Shown here piece after piece: positions 8,129 to 17,134 of a DNA stretch of 64,000 nucleotides. The stretch is from Pannonibacter phragmitetus DSM 14782 (GTDB lineage Bacteria; Pseudomonadota; Alphaproteobacteria; Rhizobiales; Stappiaceae): assembly GCF_000382365.1 (NCBI RefSeq), contig NZ_KB908228.1, forward strand, positions 62,001-126,000, given 5' to 3'. The notes beneath the pieces were generated by a model. That model was not told the DNA's origin. It made no database searches and saw only the letters and a program-made list of their open reading frames with translations. Position 1 is the stretch's first letter. Each line of letters opens with the position of its first letter. The translations under genes were made by a program, and so were the position numbers.

Positions 8129-10087
8129 TCACCCAGGCTTGCGGTAGAGCAGCCAGAGGAAATACGGCCCGCCGATGAAGGAGGCGAGGATGCCGGCGGG
8201 GATCTCGTAGGGAAAATCGAGCGTGCGGCCCAGCCAGTCTGCGCTGACCATCAGCGCTGCGCCAATCGCCGCTGCACAAAGGATCCGCAGCAGCGCACGC
8301 CCCGGCGCCACAGAGGCTGCAATATGGGGCGCGATCAGGCCGATGAAGCTCAACGGACCGGTGATCAGCGTCGCGGCGGCCGTCAGCAGGGCCGAGAACG
8401 CCAGAAGCACGGTGCGCGAGCGGCGGGGCGAAAGGCCCAGCGCGCGGGCTGTTGTGTCGCCCAGCGGCAGAATTTCGAGCCAGCGCCCCATCAGCGGCAG
8501 CACCAGCAGCACAACGAGCAGGATGCCCAGCGCAGCAAGGGCCGTCAGTCCGGCGGCGCGGTAGGCCGGGCCCATGGACCAGGCCAGCACGAAGACCGCA
8601 CGCGGATCACCGCTGGCCAGAATGAAGGATATGAGCGCGGCGGCAAACGTGCCGATGGCAACACCGGCCAGCAGCACCGGCCCCGGTGCGTGGCCGGACT
8701 TGCGGGTGATGGCCAGCACGAAGAGGAAGGCGAGCACCGCCCCGCCCGCTCCGCCCCCCAGCAGCAGGAGCGGCGAGAAGGAGCCGGTCAAAAGCAGCGC
8801 CCCGGTGATGCCCAGCCCTGCCCCGGAACTGACGCCCAGCCCTTCGGGACTGGCGAGCGGATTGCCGGTCATCGCCTGAATGAGCCCGCCTGCCAGCGCC
8901 AGCATGGCCCCGGCGCTGGCTGCGGCCAGCACACGCGGCCAGCGCCCTGTCATCAGTTCTCCGGCGGAGAGGCCCCCCGGATGCAGCTGGCTGGTGAGGG
9001 ACAAGAGCACGAGCCCCGCAAGACAGGCCAGAGCCAGCAGCAGGACGAGGCGCTGACGACTTGCTTCCGGAATTGACAGCGGCGGCGTGTATGAACCGCT
9101 GATCCGGGTGCTCGCCGGCATCCGCCGCAGCAGCACCAGCAGCAGAACGGCTCCGGCCATGGCCGTGGCTGTTCCCGTGGGGACTTCGGCAATCACGCCC
9201 GACAGCGCCAGCACGATGCTGTCGGCAAGCAGCAGCAGCGCCGCACCTATGACCGGCGCCCAGACAAAACGCCCGGCAAAACTCCGGACACCGGCAAGTG
9301 CTGCCAGATGCGGCGCGGCAAGGCCAACGAAGGCAATCACGCCCACCCGCACCACCACCAGCGCGGAGAGACAGCAGGCGAGCGACAGGGCAACAAGCCG
9401 GATCGTGCGGATGGAGAGGCCGAGACTGCGGGCGCTGGCATCATCCAGCCCGGCAACCGTCAGCGGCCTGAGCAGCAGCGCCAGCAGCGGCACGCAGACC
9501 GCAAGCCTGACGCACAGGGCCGAGGCATCGGAAAAATCATTCTGCACCAGCGAGCCGCTGGCCCAGATGAAGACCGAGCGCAGATATTCATGCTGGAACA
9601 GGGCCAGCACAACGGAAGCCGATCCGGCAAAGAAGCTGACGATCATGCCGCACAAGAGCAGGGTCACCGGCGAAAAACCGTGCCGGGAGGCAAGCATTCC
9701 CACCAGCGCCAGCGCAGCAAAGCCGCCGGCCAGCCCCGCCGCCTCGCGCTGCCACATGGCGAGTGCGGGCACGAGCAGCGTTGCCGCCATGATGCCCAGC
9801 TGCGCACCGGAGAGAAGGCCGAGCGTCGCAGGTTCCGCCAGCGGGTTCTTCAGCACCTGCTGAAACACCACTCCTGCCAGCGCCAGAGCGGCCCCGGCAA
9901 GCGCTGCCACGGCAAGGCGCGGCACCAGCGCATAATGCAGATAGATTTCCCCGAAGACAGCCGGATCCGGTGTGAGCAGCGCCGCGCCCAGCGCAGACAG
10001 GGGTACATGGGCACTGTAGGCCACAAGGGTCAGGACGGCGGCAGGCACCAGCAGCGCCGCAAGAAGCAAGGGAAGACGAAGCGTCAT
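8129..10087 (-). CDS. fhuB: FhuB-type fused iron-siderophore ABC permease
   Basis: Inner-membrane permease of an iron-siderophore ABC importer. It contains two consecutive FecCD/BtuC-type domains of about 320 residues each, as in E. coli FhuB, giving 652 residues with the ATG at 10087. The long hydrophobic helices repeat twice; each half carries the FecCD pattern ending around LIGLAAPH or FIGLIAPH. The start overlaps the fhuD stop by 4 bases (ATGA). A longer frame extends upstream into fhuD but is unlikely. No ATPase gene (fhuC) follows: the next feature is tRNA-Asn. The subunit must come from elsewhere or be shared. The fhu name rests on domain fusion, not on a proven substrate. Confidence 0.9.
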   Translation of the reverse strand: MTLRLPLLLAALLVPAAVLTLVAYSAHVPLSALGAALLTPDPAVFGEIYLHYALVPRLAVAALAGAALALAGVVFQQVLKNPLAEPATLGLLSGAQLGIMAATLLVPALAMWQREAAGLAGGFAALALVGMLASRHGFSPVTLLLCGMIVSFFAGSASVVLALFQHEYLRSVFIWASGSLVQNDFSDASALCVRLAVCVPLLALLLRPLTVAGLDDASARSLGLSIRTIRLVALSLACCLSALVVVRVGVIAFVGLAAPHLAALAGVRSFAGRFVWAPVIGAALLLLADSIVLALSGVIAEVPTGTATAMAGAVLLLVLLRRMPASTRISGSYTPPLSIPEASRQRLVLLLALACLAGLVLLSLTSQLHPGGLSAGELMTGRWPRVLAAASAGAMLALAGGLIQAMTGNPLASPEGLGVSSGAGLGITGALLLTGSFSPLLLLGGGAGGAVLAFLFVLAITRKSGHAPGPVLLAGVAIGTFAAALISFILASGDPRAVFVLAWSMGPAYRAAGLTALAALGILLVVLLVLPLMGRWLEILPLGDTTARALGLSPRRSRTVLLAFSALLTAAATLITGPLSFIGLIAPHIAASVAPGRALLRILCAAAIGAALMVSADWLGRTLDFPYEIPAGILASFIGGPYFLWLLYRKPG

Positions 10088-10980
10088 GAGGTCTGCAGGG
10101 CCTTGGTGAGAATACCGGCAAAACGCAGGGCGGACGGCAAAGCTCCGAAGACCCAGACCGGCGGGATGCTGACAACGCGCCCTGCCCGCACCGCCGGGAT
10201 GGCCCGCCACAGCCCGCTGGCGGCGAGCGCCTCCGGCGGACCCGGCTCGATGATAATGATGCGTGCTTCCGGGTTGGCCGCAATCGCGTCGAGGCCAGCG
10301 GTCGAGAAGCCCCAATGACTGCCGCTATGCCGCCATGCTGACGGCAGACCCAGACGATCCAGCACATCGTGAAAGAGGCTGCCGGGGCCGTAGATATCGG
10401 CGAGCCGGTCACTGGCGAATTTCAGGATCAGCAGAGGGCGGCAGTCATAGGAACGAAGCTCGTTCCGCAAGGCTGTGAACTGGAGATCAGCCTGTTTCAG
10501 ATAGGCACGGCCCGATTCCTGACGCTGCAGGCGGGTGGCAATTGCCTCAAGTCCCTCCTCAGCCCGTTTCAGCGGCTGGCGCTCCGGTGTGTAGAGCGGC
10601 AGGGACAGCACGGGCGCCACAGGCTCCAGCATGGCCGCCGGAACGCCATAGCCGGTCTGGGTGACAATCAGATCCGGCCGGAAGGCCCTGAGCAGTTCCA
10701 TGTTGGGCCAGGAGCGCAGGCCCAGATCCACGGTGCCCTCCGCCAGCGCCGGGCTGACGACACGCGCGCCATAGAGCGGAGCTTCCGCCACCGCGGCAGG
10801 CGCCACGCCCAGCGCCAGCAGCGTTTCGGCCCAGGCCCAGTCCAGCACGGCGATGCGCAGCGGCCTCTCCCCTGCCCCGCCAGTTCGGGTCAGAAGCGGC
10901 AGGGATGCAAACCCAAGCAACGCGGCGGCAAATTGCCGCCGCGTCAGAGCATTTGGTCCGGAGATCATCCGATCCGGCAT
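10084..10980 (-). CDS. fhuD: FhuD-type periplasmic iron-siderophore binding protein
   Basis: Substrate-binding protein of the FhuD/BtuF helical-backbone class, 298 residues. A twin-arginine-like export signal (TRRQFAAALLGFASLPLL, residues 13-30) fits the Tat-dependent export known for some FhuD homologues. The mature protein shows RPLRIAVLDWAWAETLLALG and PNMELLRAFRPDLIVTQ, typical of class III binding proteins. The ATG at 10980 shares one base with the receptor stop (TAATG) and its stop overlaps fhuB, so receptor, binding protein and permease are tightly coupled. A later Met at residue 5 is an alternative start. The ligand is probably a hydroxamate siderophore, by homology only. Confidence 0.9.
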   Translation of the reverse strand: MPDRMISGPNALTRRQFAAALLGFASLPLLTRTGGAGERPLRIAVLDWAWAETLLALGVAPAAVAEAPLYGARVVSPALAEGTVDLGLRSWPNMELLRAFRPDLIVTQTGYGVPAAMLEPVAPVLSLPLYTPERQPLKRAEEGLEAIATRLQRQESGRAYLKQADLQFTALRNELRSYDCRPLLILKFASDRLADIYGPGSLFHDVLDRLGLPSAWRHSGSHWGFSTAGLDAIAANPEARIIIIEPGPPEALAASGLWRAIPAVRAGRVVSIPPVWVFGALPSALRFAGILTKALQTS

Positions 10981-13478
10981 TACCAGCTGTATTTCAGCGT
11001 GGCATAGACCGTGCGGCCCTCGCCCCAGTAGCAGCCTGTCGTGCTGAGACAGGTGGAGACATACTTCTTGTCGAAGATGTTGCTGACGTTGAGCGACGTC
11101 TTCAGCCCGGCGAGCTTCGGATCCACCTTGCCGAAGTCATAGCGCAGTGCCGCGTCAAACAGGGTGTAGTCCGGCACATCGAAGGCGTTGGCATTGTCGC
11201 CGAAGGTCTGCCCCATGTAGCGGGTACCGCCGCCGAAGCTGAGCCCGCCCCAGGCCTGATCGGACTGGACGGTATAATCCAGCCAGATCGATGCCTGATG
11301 CTCGGGCACGAAGGCCAGACGCTTGCCCTTGTTGCTGACACCGCTGGAGGTGGCATTGTCGCGGGTGATCTCGCTGTCCGTATAGGCGTAGGACCCCGTG
11401 AGCGACAGACCGGCAGCCAGCTCGGCCTTGCCTTCCAGCTCGATGCCGCGCATGCGCACCTCACCGGTCTGCACGCGGAAGCTCGTGTTGACCGGATCAG
11501 GCGTGAGCACATTCTGCTGCGTCAGCTGATAGGCCGACAGCGTGATGAAGCTGTTCATGCCATTGGGCTGGAACTTCACCCCGGCCTCGAACTGCTCGCC
11601 CGTTGTCGGATTGAACGGCGAACCGCCGCGATCCGTACCGCTTGCCGGGTTGAACGAGGTCGAATAGCTGGCATAGGGCGACAGGCCGTTGTCGAAATTG
11701 TAGACGAGACCCGCCCGCCAGGTGAACTTGCCGTCCTGCTGGTTCACAACGGTGTTGGCCGTGGCTGTGCGGTTGCGCGTGTCGGTGTCTGCCCAGTCGT
11801 ACCGCCCGCCAAGGGACAGAACGAAGTTGTTCCACTCGATCTGGTCCTGAGCATAGAGCCCGGCCTGCGAGCGCTGCTGATCGATCCAGAGCGCCGTCGC
11901 CGGACGATTGATGTTTGTCGCACCGAAGACCGGGTTATAGGCGTTGAAGGGCCGGGAGATCACGGACAGAGCCGATTCCTCGAACGAGCTGTCCTCGTAG
12001 GAGTAATCGAAGCCGAACAGCATCGTGTGCTTCGCATCGCCGGTGCTGAACCGCGCGATTGCGTTGTTGTCCACCGTGAAGAGGTTCGAGGTCTCCGGGA
12101 AGGCCCAGGCATAACGCATCAGCGAGGACGGGTTGCAGCTGGGCGCCGACAGGCAGAAAGCCTGAACGCGCTGCGTATCGGTATCCACAAAGCCGTAGCG
12201 CAGGTTCTGCCTGAACGACCAGGTGTCGTTGAACTCATGGCTGAACTCGTAGCCGATGAAGGCCTGCTCGTTCTCGAACTTGTCATAGCCCGGTTCGCCG
12301 ACGAAGGCGCTGCGCGGCAGGGCCGAATAGGTGCCGGTGTACAGCGTGCCATTGGCGGGCAGCGCCGGAGCACCGCCGCCGCCGGGGGAGTCGATCTTCT
12401 GGTACTCGCCCAGAACCGTCAGCGTCGTGGCATCGAACAGCTTGAAGGTGAACGACGGGGCGATGTAACCCTTCTTCTCTTCCACATGGTCATACTGGGT
12501 GTCGCTGAGGCGCCCCACGCCGACGATGCGGTAGAGCATGGCACCGTCCTGATCCAGCTTGCCGCCAAAATCGAAAGCGGTCTGGAACCGGTTGTGGCTG
12601 CCATATTGCAGCTCGACTTCGCGGATCTCCTCATTGCGCGGCCGCTTGCTGACCATGTTCAGCATGCCGCCGGGCTGGCCCTGACCATAGAGAACCGACG
12701 CTGGCCCCTTCAGCACTTCGGCGCGCTCCAGCCCGAAGGGCTCAATCCTCGGCTGGGAATAGCCGCGCGCACCGAAAGGCAGGCGCAGGCCGTCCTTGTA
12801 GCGCCCCGGCGTGAAGCCGCGCACCGTCAACCAGTCGTGGCGCACATCCGTATCGGCATATTGTGCAACGACGCCGGGCGTGTAGCGCATCGCCTGCGTG
12901 ATGGTCGCAGCGCCCTTCTCTGCCATCTCGTCGCGGGTGACGACATTGACGGCTTGCGGCGTGTTCCGGAGCGAAGTGCCGGTCTTGGTTCCCGTCGCGC
13001 TCTGGGTGGCGACGATGCCATTCACCGGGCCCCAGGCGTTTTCGCCCTCGATGGTCACCGTCTGCAACTGGGTCGCGCCATCCACCGTGGCGCCCGTGGC
13101 AGCGGCTGCGGCCGGATCAACAATGGTCACCGTGTTGGCGGCGGTAAAGCGGTAGGACAGGCCGGTTCCAGCCAGAATCCGGTTGAGCGCTTCGGAGGGC
13201 GTCAGCGTGCCGGAAACGCCCGGCGACGTCTTGCCCTGCACCAGAACTGCCGGATAGAGCACCTGCAGATTGGACCGGTCGCCAAAACGGGAGATCGCCG
13301 TGCCCAGCGGGCCTGCCGGAACGGAGTAACTGACAGTGGCCGCCTGCTGCGCCGCTGCCGGGCCGGTGTAGATCACACTTGCGGTGAAAACCGCCGTTGA
13401 CGCCAGCAGCGCCAGACCGAAACCGCCCATCCGCGCTGCCCGCGCCCTGGATGCCCTTTGCCCAAACTGCTTTGCCAT
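10980..13478 (-). CDS. TonB-dependent siderophore receptor with STN signalling domain
   Basis: Outer-membrane ferric-siderophore transporter of the FhuA/FpvA class, 832 residues from the ATG at 13478. I prefer this over the upstream start because a normal signal peptide follows at once (cleavage around PAAAQQA, near residue 44). Order: signal peptide; secretin/TonB N-terminal (STN) domain at about 46-125, including the GVSGTLTPSEALNRILAGTG block; plug with NTPQAVNVVTRDEM and the FGLERAEVLKGPASVLYGQG stretch; a 22-strand barrel; a terminal Trp, as expected for BAM-dependent insertion. The STN domain plus the upstream fecI-fecR pair marks it as a transducing receptor that signals ligand binding to the anti-sigma factor. 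Confidence 0.95.
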   Translation of the reverse strand: MAKQFGQRASRARAARMGGFGLALLASTAVFTASVIYTGPAAAQQAATVSYSVPAGPLGTAISRFGDRSNLQVLYPAVLVQGKTSPGVSGTLTPSEALNRILAGTGLSYRFTAANTVTIVDPAAAAATGATVDGATQLQTVTIEGENAWGPVNGIVATQSATGTKTGTSLRNTPQAVNVVTRDEMAEKGAATITQAMRYTPGVVAQYADTDVRHDWLTVRGFTPGRYKDGLRLPFGARGYSQPRIEPFGLERAEVLKGPASVLYGQGQPGGMLNMVSKRPRNEEIREVELQYGSHNRFQTAFDFGGKLDQDGAMLYRIVGVGRLSDTQYDHVEEKKGYIAPSFTFKLFDATTLTVLGEYQKIDSPGGGGAPALPANGTLYTGTYSALPRSAFVGEPGYDKFENEQAFIGYEFSHEFNDTWSFRQNLRYGFVDTDTQRVQAFCLSAPSCNPSSLMRYAWAFPETSNLFTVDNNAIARFSTGDAKHTMLFGFDYSYEDSSFEESALSVISRPFNAYNPVFGATNINRPATALWIDQQRSQAGLYAQDQIEWNNFVLSLGGRYDWADTDTRNRTATANTVVNQQDGKFTWRAGLVYNFDNGLSPYASYSTSFNPASGTDRGGSPFNPTTGEQFEAGVKFQPNGMNSFITLSAYQLTQQNVLTPDPVNTSFRVQTGEVRMRGIELEGKAELAAGLSLTGSYAYTDSEITRDNATSSGVSNKGKRLAFVPEHQASIWLDYTVQSDQAWGGLSFGGGTRYMGQTFGDNANAFDVPDYTLFDAALRYDFGKVDPKLAGLKTSLNVSNIFDKKYVSTCLSTTGCYWGEGRTVYATLKYSW

Positions 13479-13579
13479 GACCCCTGTCCAACTCTTGCAT
13501 TTACATTTTTGTCCGGGCACGAACGCACCCGTCTGATGCAAGGACGGTTTCAACGGCCGGACACCTCACCCCCAAAGTG

Positions 13580-13592
13580 GAAAATAATTTTC
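13580..13592. promoter_or_regulatory. Perfect AT-rich palindrome upstream of the receptor gene
   Basis: GAAAATAATTTTC is an inverted repeat with 6-base arms, in an otherwise GC-rich gap between fecR and the receptor. It is a candidate operator for an iron regulator (Fur, Irr or RirA type); it does not match any one consensus closely enough to name. Confidence 0.4.
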
Positions 13593-13642
13593 AGGTTTGT
13601 TTTCGGGGCGCGTCTCTCCGGCCATGGCCAGGGCAGACGGCA

Positions 13643-14617
13643 TCAGACCGGATGGAGAACGACCAGCCAGGGCGAGATCTGGAAGCTTCTCACCGGCAGC
13701 GTCTGGCGGATCGCCTCCAGAACGCCGTCCGGATTGCGGATGTCGAAGATGCCGCTGACGCGCATGTTCAGCAGGCGGCTGTCCGTCACCCGGATCGTGC
13801 CGGAGCGGTAGCGGTTCACATCTGCCAGCACCTGCCGCAGCGGCCTGTCTTCAAAGATCAGCTTGCCGCGCCGCCAGGCGATTTCCGCTTCCATGTCCAC
13901 AGGCCGGATCTGGCCCAGATGCACAGAGTCATAGGTGACAAGCTCGCCTGCCTTCACCACAGTGTCCGACTTGTCCGGCCCGACCACCGAAACGGCGCTT
14001 TCCTCCACCGAAACCGTTACAGCCCCGCCCCATTCATGAACAACGAATCGGGTACCCAGCGCGGTTGTGGAACCGGCGGCCGCCAGCACGGTAAAGGGGC
14101 GGACGGGATCTTTGGCCACATCGAAGAAGGCGCGCCCGCGCAGCAGGCGGATGCTGCGAAGGGTATCGCTGAAATCCAGCGCAATGGCGGTGTCTGCATC
14201 AAGGTCCACCCGGCTGCCATCCTCAAGCGTCAGGCTGCGCTGTTCGCCGGTGCCGGTGAAGTGATCGCTCGTCAGGAAGTCCGGCGGGCCGGCAACCGCC
14301 ACCACACCGGCGGCAGCCAGCGCTGCAGCACCAGCGGACAGGAACGCGCGGCGCGAGGCGAAGCCCTTCCGGGCAGAGGGCGGAACCATGGCCCCGGACA
14401 GGTCCAAGGCCTCGCGCGGATCCGCAATCCGGCCGAGATCCTCCCAGATGCCGGCGAGGCGCGCATATTCAGCCCGGTGCAGCGGATCGGCAGCCATCCA
14501 GCGGTCATGACCGGCGCGGTCGCCCTCAACTGCGTTACCGGAGTTGAGACGGACGAACCAGGTCAGGGCCTCATCGCGGGCCTTTTGCTGTCTGTCTGTA
14601 TTCGTTGAACCCATCAT
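13643..14617 (-). CDS. FecR-family anti-sigma factor / transmembrane sensor
   Basis: Sigma-factor regulator of the FecR family, 324 residues from the ATG at 14617 (a second ATG at 14614 is equivalent). The cytoplasmic N-terminal domain (about 10-75, ALTWFVRLNSG and W..DP.H..EY.RL pattern) is followed by a membrane segment around residues 88-108 (RAFLSAGAAALAAAGVVAVAG). Then come the periplasmic FecR domain and a C-terminal STN-interacting region ending GVLEAIRQTLPVRSFQISP. It should hold the ECF sigma factor until the receptor's STN domain reports ligand. It lies 117 bases downstream of the sigma gene and about 165 bases upstream of the receptor start. Confidence 0.93.
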   Translation of the reverse strand: MMGSTNTDRQQKARDEALTWFVRLNSGNAVEGDRAGHDRWMAADPLHRAEYARLAGIWEDLGRIADPREALDLSGAMVPPSARKGFASRRAFLSAGAAALAAAGVVAVAGPPDFLTSDHFTGTGEQRSLTLEDGSRVDLDADTAIALDFSDTLRSIRLLRGRAFFDVAKDPVRPFTVLAAAGSTTALGTRFVVHEWGGAVTVSVEESAVSVVGPDKSDTVVKAGELVTYDSVHLGQIRPVDMEAEIAWRRGKLIFEDRPLRQVLADVNRYRSGTIRVTDSRLLNMRVSGIFDIRNPDGVLEAIRQTLPVRSFQISPWLVVLHPV

Positions 14618-14734
14618 GGCCACCGGCTGTTTCCCCGTGCGCGGCCGCACGGCACGCCCTTGCGCGCATATCCATCCCATAGACGGATCAGGCAGCGCCT
14701 CACCTCACCCATATCGCGCATCTTTTTGCCGGAT

Positions 14735-15247
14735 TCAGTCAATGAGTGTACCCATCCGGTCGCGCAGATGCGCAAGCGCCTTCATGATCAGCTTCTCGAC
14801 AGCACTTTTCGTGATGCCCAGTTCAGCGGCAATCTGCGTGTGCGTCAGACCATCGAACTTGTGCATCAGGAGCACCTGCTTCTGGCGCGGCGGCAGCTCG
14901 GCGATGGCTTCCTGCAGGCGCACGAGGCGCTGGCGGTAATCGGCGATCTGCTCCGGCGAGGCGCTGTCATCCACGGCAGCGGCCAGTTCCTCGCTGGGCG
15001 CGTAGCCCACCACAGAGCGCTGCCCCCGGAGCCGGTCCGTTGCAACATTGGTCGCCATGCGGAAGAGATAGGACCGCGGATTGCGGATGTCGCTCTCGGC
15101 GGGAATGGCTTCAAGCCGCAGATAGGTATCCTGCATCACATCCTGCGGATCGAGATCACGGCCGAAGCGGCGCGAGAGATGGCGCGACAGCTCCGTGTAA
15201 CTGGACACGAAGCAGTCAAGCATACTCTTCTTCTTGTCTACGGCCAT
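14735..15247 (-). CDS. FecI-type ECF RNA polymerase sigma factor
   Basis: ECF sigma-70 factor of the FecI group, 170 residues from the ATG at 15247; upstream codons in the open frame look non-coding. Region 2 (SRRFGRDLDPQDVMQDTYLRL, then NPRSYLFRMATNVATDRLR) and region 4 (LPPRQKQVLLMHKFDGLTHTQIAAELGITKSAVEKLI, helix-turn-helix) are both complete. First gene of a five-gene iron unit; it probably directs transcription of the receptor gene when the siderophore is bound outside. The A/T-rich stretch at 15360-15405 just upstream is the likely site of its own promoter and iron control. Confidence 0.95.
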   Translation of the reverse strand: MAVDKKKSMLDCFVSSYTELSRHLSRRFGRDLDPQDVMQDTYLRLEAIPAESDIRNPRSYLFRMATNVATDRLRGQRSVVGYAPSEELAAAVDDSASPEQIADYRQRLVRLQEAIAELPPRQKQVLLMHKFDGLTHTQIAAELGITKSAVEKLIMKALAHLRDRMGTLID

Positions 15248-15466
15248 GCAGAAACCAATCGGGGCGGGAACCAGCCGGGAGCTTCGCCGCTCACGCACAG
15301 GCCCGAACGGACAGAAATCTCTCAAGGCAGCGTATGGGGTTATTCCCGCTGCCGTGTTCCGTCTTTAGCAAAAGTCTACTTTAAAAATCCAGTTTTATAA
15401 GCAACTGCATGGGGACTGTTGAACAGGCCTGCCGGGAAAGCCCGCAAGGGCGGTTTTTCAGCCCCT

Positions 15467-16402
15467 TCAGCCATCCTTCCGCTGCAGTTCTGCCCCCCGC
15501 CCTGCGGCCTGCAGGATCCGCGCGCGCAGCCAGCGCAGGGCCGGGTCCCTGTCGCGGCTCTTGTGCCAGATCTGAACGTAGGGCACGGGCGGCAGCGGAA
15601 TGGGCGCCGGCAAGATGATCAGATGATCGCCCAGAACAAGGTCCCGCAGGCTGCCTCTGGCGACCGTGAGAATAAGGTCCGTGTCAGCGATCAGCTCCGG
15701 CGCGACGCCCCAGTGCGGCAGCACCAGCGCCAGCCGGCGGGTGTGGCCGGAACGGGCAAGCGTTTCGTCCACCTCGTTGATGGTGTCATCACGCATGGCG
15801 ACCATGGCATGAGGCCGCGAGAAATATGCCGCAGCATCCAACGGCTTTCCCTCCAGCGTACGCCGGTCCAGCAGGCAGGCATAGTCATCGTTGATGATCA
15901 GCTCCGATTTGACCTGCGGCGGCAGAACGGGAAACACCCCGAGCCCGAGATCCAGATCACCATCGCAGACACCGGCGGCCATGGCTTCGCGGCTGAACTG
16001 GCTGATCGCAAGGTCTATGCCCGGCGCATGCTGCCGCAGATCGCGCACCAGATTCGGCAGCAGCATGGCCCCGCCATAATCCGACATGGACAGGCGGAAC
16101 CGGTGACGGGTGCCTTGCGGGTCGAAACCCTGCGGCCCCAGCACGCTGCGCACACCGGCCAGCGCATCGGCCAGCGGCTGGGCGATTTCCAGCGCCCGGA
16201 TGGTCGGAACAAGCCCGCCGCCCTGGCGCACCAGCAGAGGATCCCCCAGCAGCTCCCGCAGCCGCGCAAGAGCGTGGCTGACGGCGGGCTGGCTCATGTT
16301 CAGCCGTGCGGCGGCGCGCGAAACATGGCGCTCCGTCAGAAGCGCGTCCAGCACCACCAGAAGATTGAGGTCAACGGACCTCAGACTATGCGCCTGATGC
16401 AT
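15467..16402 (-). CDS. LysR-family transcriptional regulator
   Basis: LysR-type regulator, 311 residues from the ATG at 16402. The open frame runs 63 codons further upstream, but the family N-terminus begins at MHQAHSLRSVDLNLLVVLDALL. The winged helix-turn-helix occupies residues 8-66 (HVSRAAARLNMSQPAVSHALARLRELLGDPLLVR); the ligand-binding domain follows. It is divergent from a YdcZ-type membrane protein with an 81-base intergenic region. By the usual LysR arrangement it probably controls that gene and itself; the effector is unknown. Confidence 0.93.
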   Translation of the reverse strand: MHQAHSLRSVDLNLLVVLDALLTERHVSRAAARLNMSQPAVSHALARLRELLGDPLLVRQGGGLVPTIRALEIAQPLADALAGVRSVLGPQGFDPQGTRHRFRLSMSDYGGAMLLPNLVRDLRQHAPGIDLAISQFSREAMAAGVCDGDLDLGLGVFPVLPPQVKSELIINDDYACLLDRRTLEGKPLDAAAYFSRPHAMVAMRDDTINEVDETLARSGHTRRLALVLPHWGVAPELIADTDLILTVARGSLRDLVLGDHLIILPAPIPLPPVPYVQIWHKSRDRDPALRWLRARILQAAGRGAELQRKDG

Positions 16403-16483
16403 GTTTTCCTGCCAGATACGAATTTCACATTCGCAAGTACTATATCTAAACCGGGGCCAGAGTTCATCAGAAAGGACAATCCG

Positions 16484-16978
16484 ATGCAGTTTCAAGCCCC
16501 CTTCACCCTTCTTGGCGCAGCCCTTCTTGCGGGCGCTGTCGTCCCCTTCCAGGCCGGAGCCAATGCCGCGATGGGCCGTGCCCTCGGCCATCCGCTCTGG
16601 GCCACCGCGGTATCGCTTGGTGTGAGCATGCTCTGCGTCATTCCGGTGATGCTGGCCATGAAGGTTCCGTTCCCCAGCCTTGGCAACCTTGCCGGACAGC
16701 CCAGATGGATCTGGACCGGTGGCCTTGCCGGGGTCATCTACATTACGGCCGCAATTCTGGTTGCGCCGAAGCTTGGTGCCGCCGGTTTCATGACCGCCGT
16801 GATTGCCGGGCAGCTTGCCGCCTCGCTTCTGGTCGATGCCTACGGTCTCATGGGTTTCAGCGCCCGCGATATTTCGCCCTCACGCCTCATCGGCATCCTG
16901 CTCGTGGTGGCAGGCGTCCTTCTGATCCAGGCAGGCCCCTTCCTGCGGGCCTCGTCAGTATCAGGTAGCGGAAACTGA
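16484..16978 (+). CDS. DMT-type transporter, YdcZ (DUF606) family
   Basis: Small integral membrane protein of 164 residues with five hydrophobic helices, matching the YdcZ/DUF606 branch of the drug/metabolite transporter superfamily. Typical elements are VVPFQAGANAAMGRALGHPLWATAVSLGVS at residues 20-50 (the QAG.N..LG pattern), GGLAGVIYITAAILVAPKLGAA and VIAGQLAASLLVDAYG. The ATG at 16484 has an AAAGGA ribosome site 8 bases upstream; the longer frame to its left lies opposite lysR and is not coding. It acts as a half-size transporter, probably a dimer. The substrate is unknown and probably tied to the adjacent LysR regulator. Confidence 0.88.
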   Translation: MQFQAPFTLLGAALLAGAVVPFQAGANAAMGRALGHPLWATAVSLGVSMLCVIPVMLAMKVPFPSLGNLAGQPRWIWTGGLAGVIYITAAILVAPKLGAAGFMTAVIAGQLAASLLVDAYGLMGFSARDISPSRLIGILLVVAGVLLIQAGPFLRASSVSGSGN

Positions 16979-17023
16979 TCCAGCACCGGCGCCCCTTGCC
17001 TGAACACTAACCCCGAGCTTAGT

Positions 17024-17036
17024 GTAAACGCGTTCA
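17024..17036. promoter_or_regulatory. Second copy of the TetR operator-like core
   Basis: GTAAACGCGTTCA repeats the AAACGCGTT core of the perfect palindrome at 17087, 63 bases further from tetR. A third half-like copy, TGAACGCG, occurs near 17114. Confidence 0.4.
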
Positions 17037-17064
17037 GAAAATATCGATCAACGGTGTTTTTCTA

Positions 17065-17091
17065 TTGACCGGATTCAAGGCCAGATATAAA
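17065..17091 (+). promoter_or_regulatory. Candidate tetR promoter
   Basis: TTGACC at 17065-17070 and TATAAA at 17086-17091 are 15 bases apart. The second hexamer runs into the palindrome at 17087-17100, so a bound repressor would block the promoter. Confidence 0.5.
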
Positions 17092-17100
17092 CGCGTTTAT
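17087..17100. promoter_or_regulatory. Palindromic operator candidate for the TetR regulator
   Basis: ATAAACGCGTTTAT is a perfect 14-base palindrome overlapping the candidate -10 element and lying 35 bases before the tetR start, as expected of an autoregulated TetR gene. Confidence 0.6.
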
Positions 17101-17134
17101 TAAACCTATTCACTGAACGCGATCAGGTAACATC

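Noticed and set aside
10905-13400. 831-codon plus-strand open frame
   Set aside because: Antisense to the TonB receptor and the end of fhuD; no recognisable motif.
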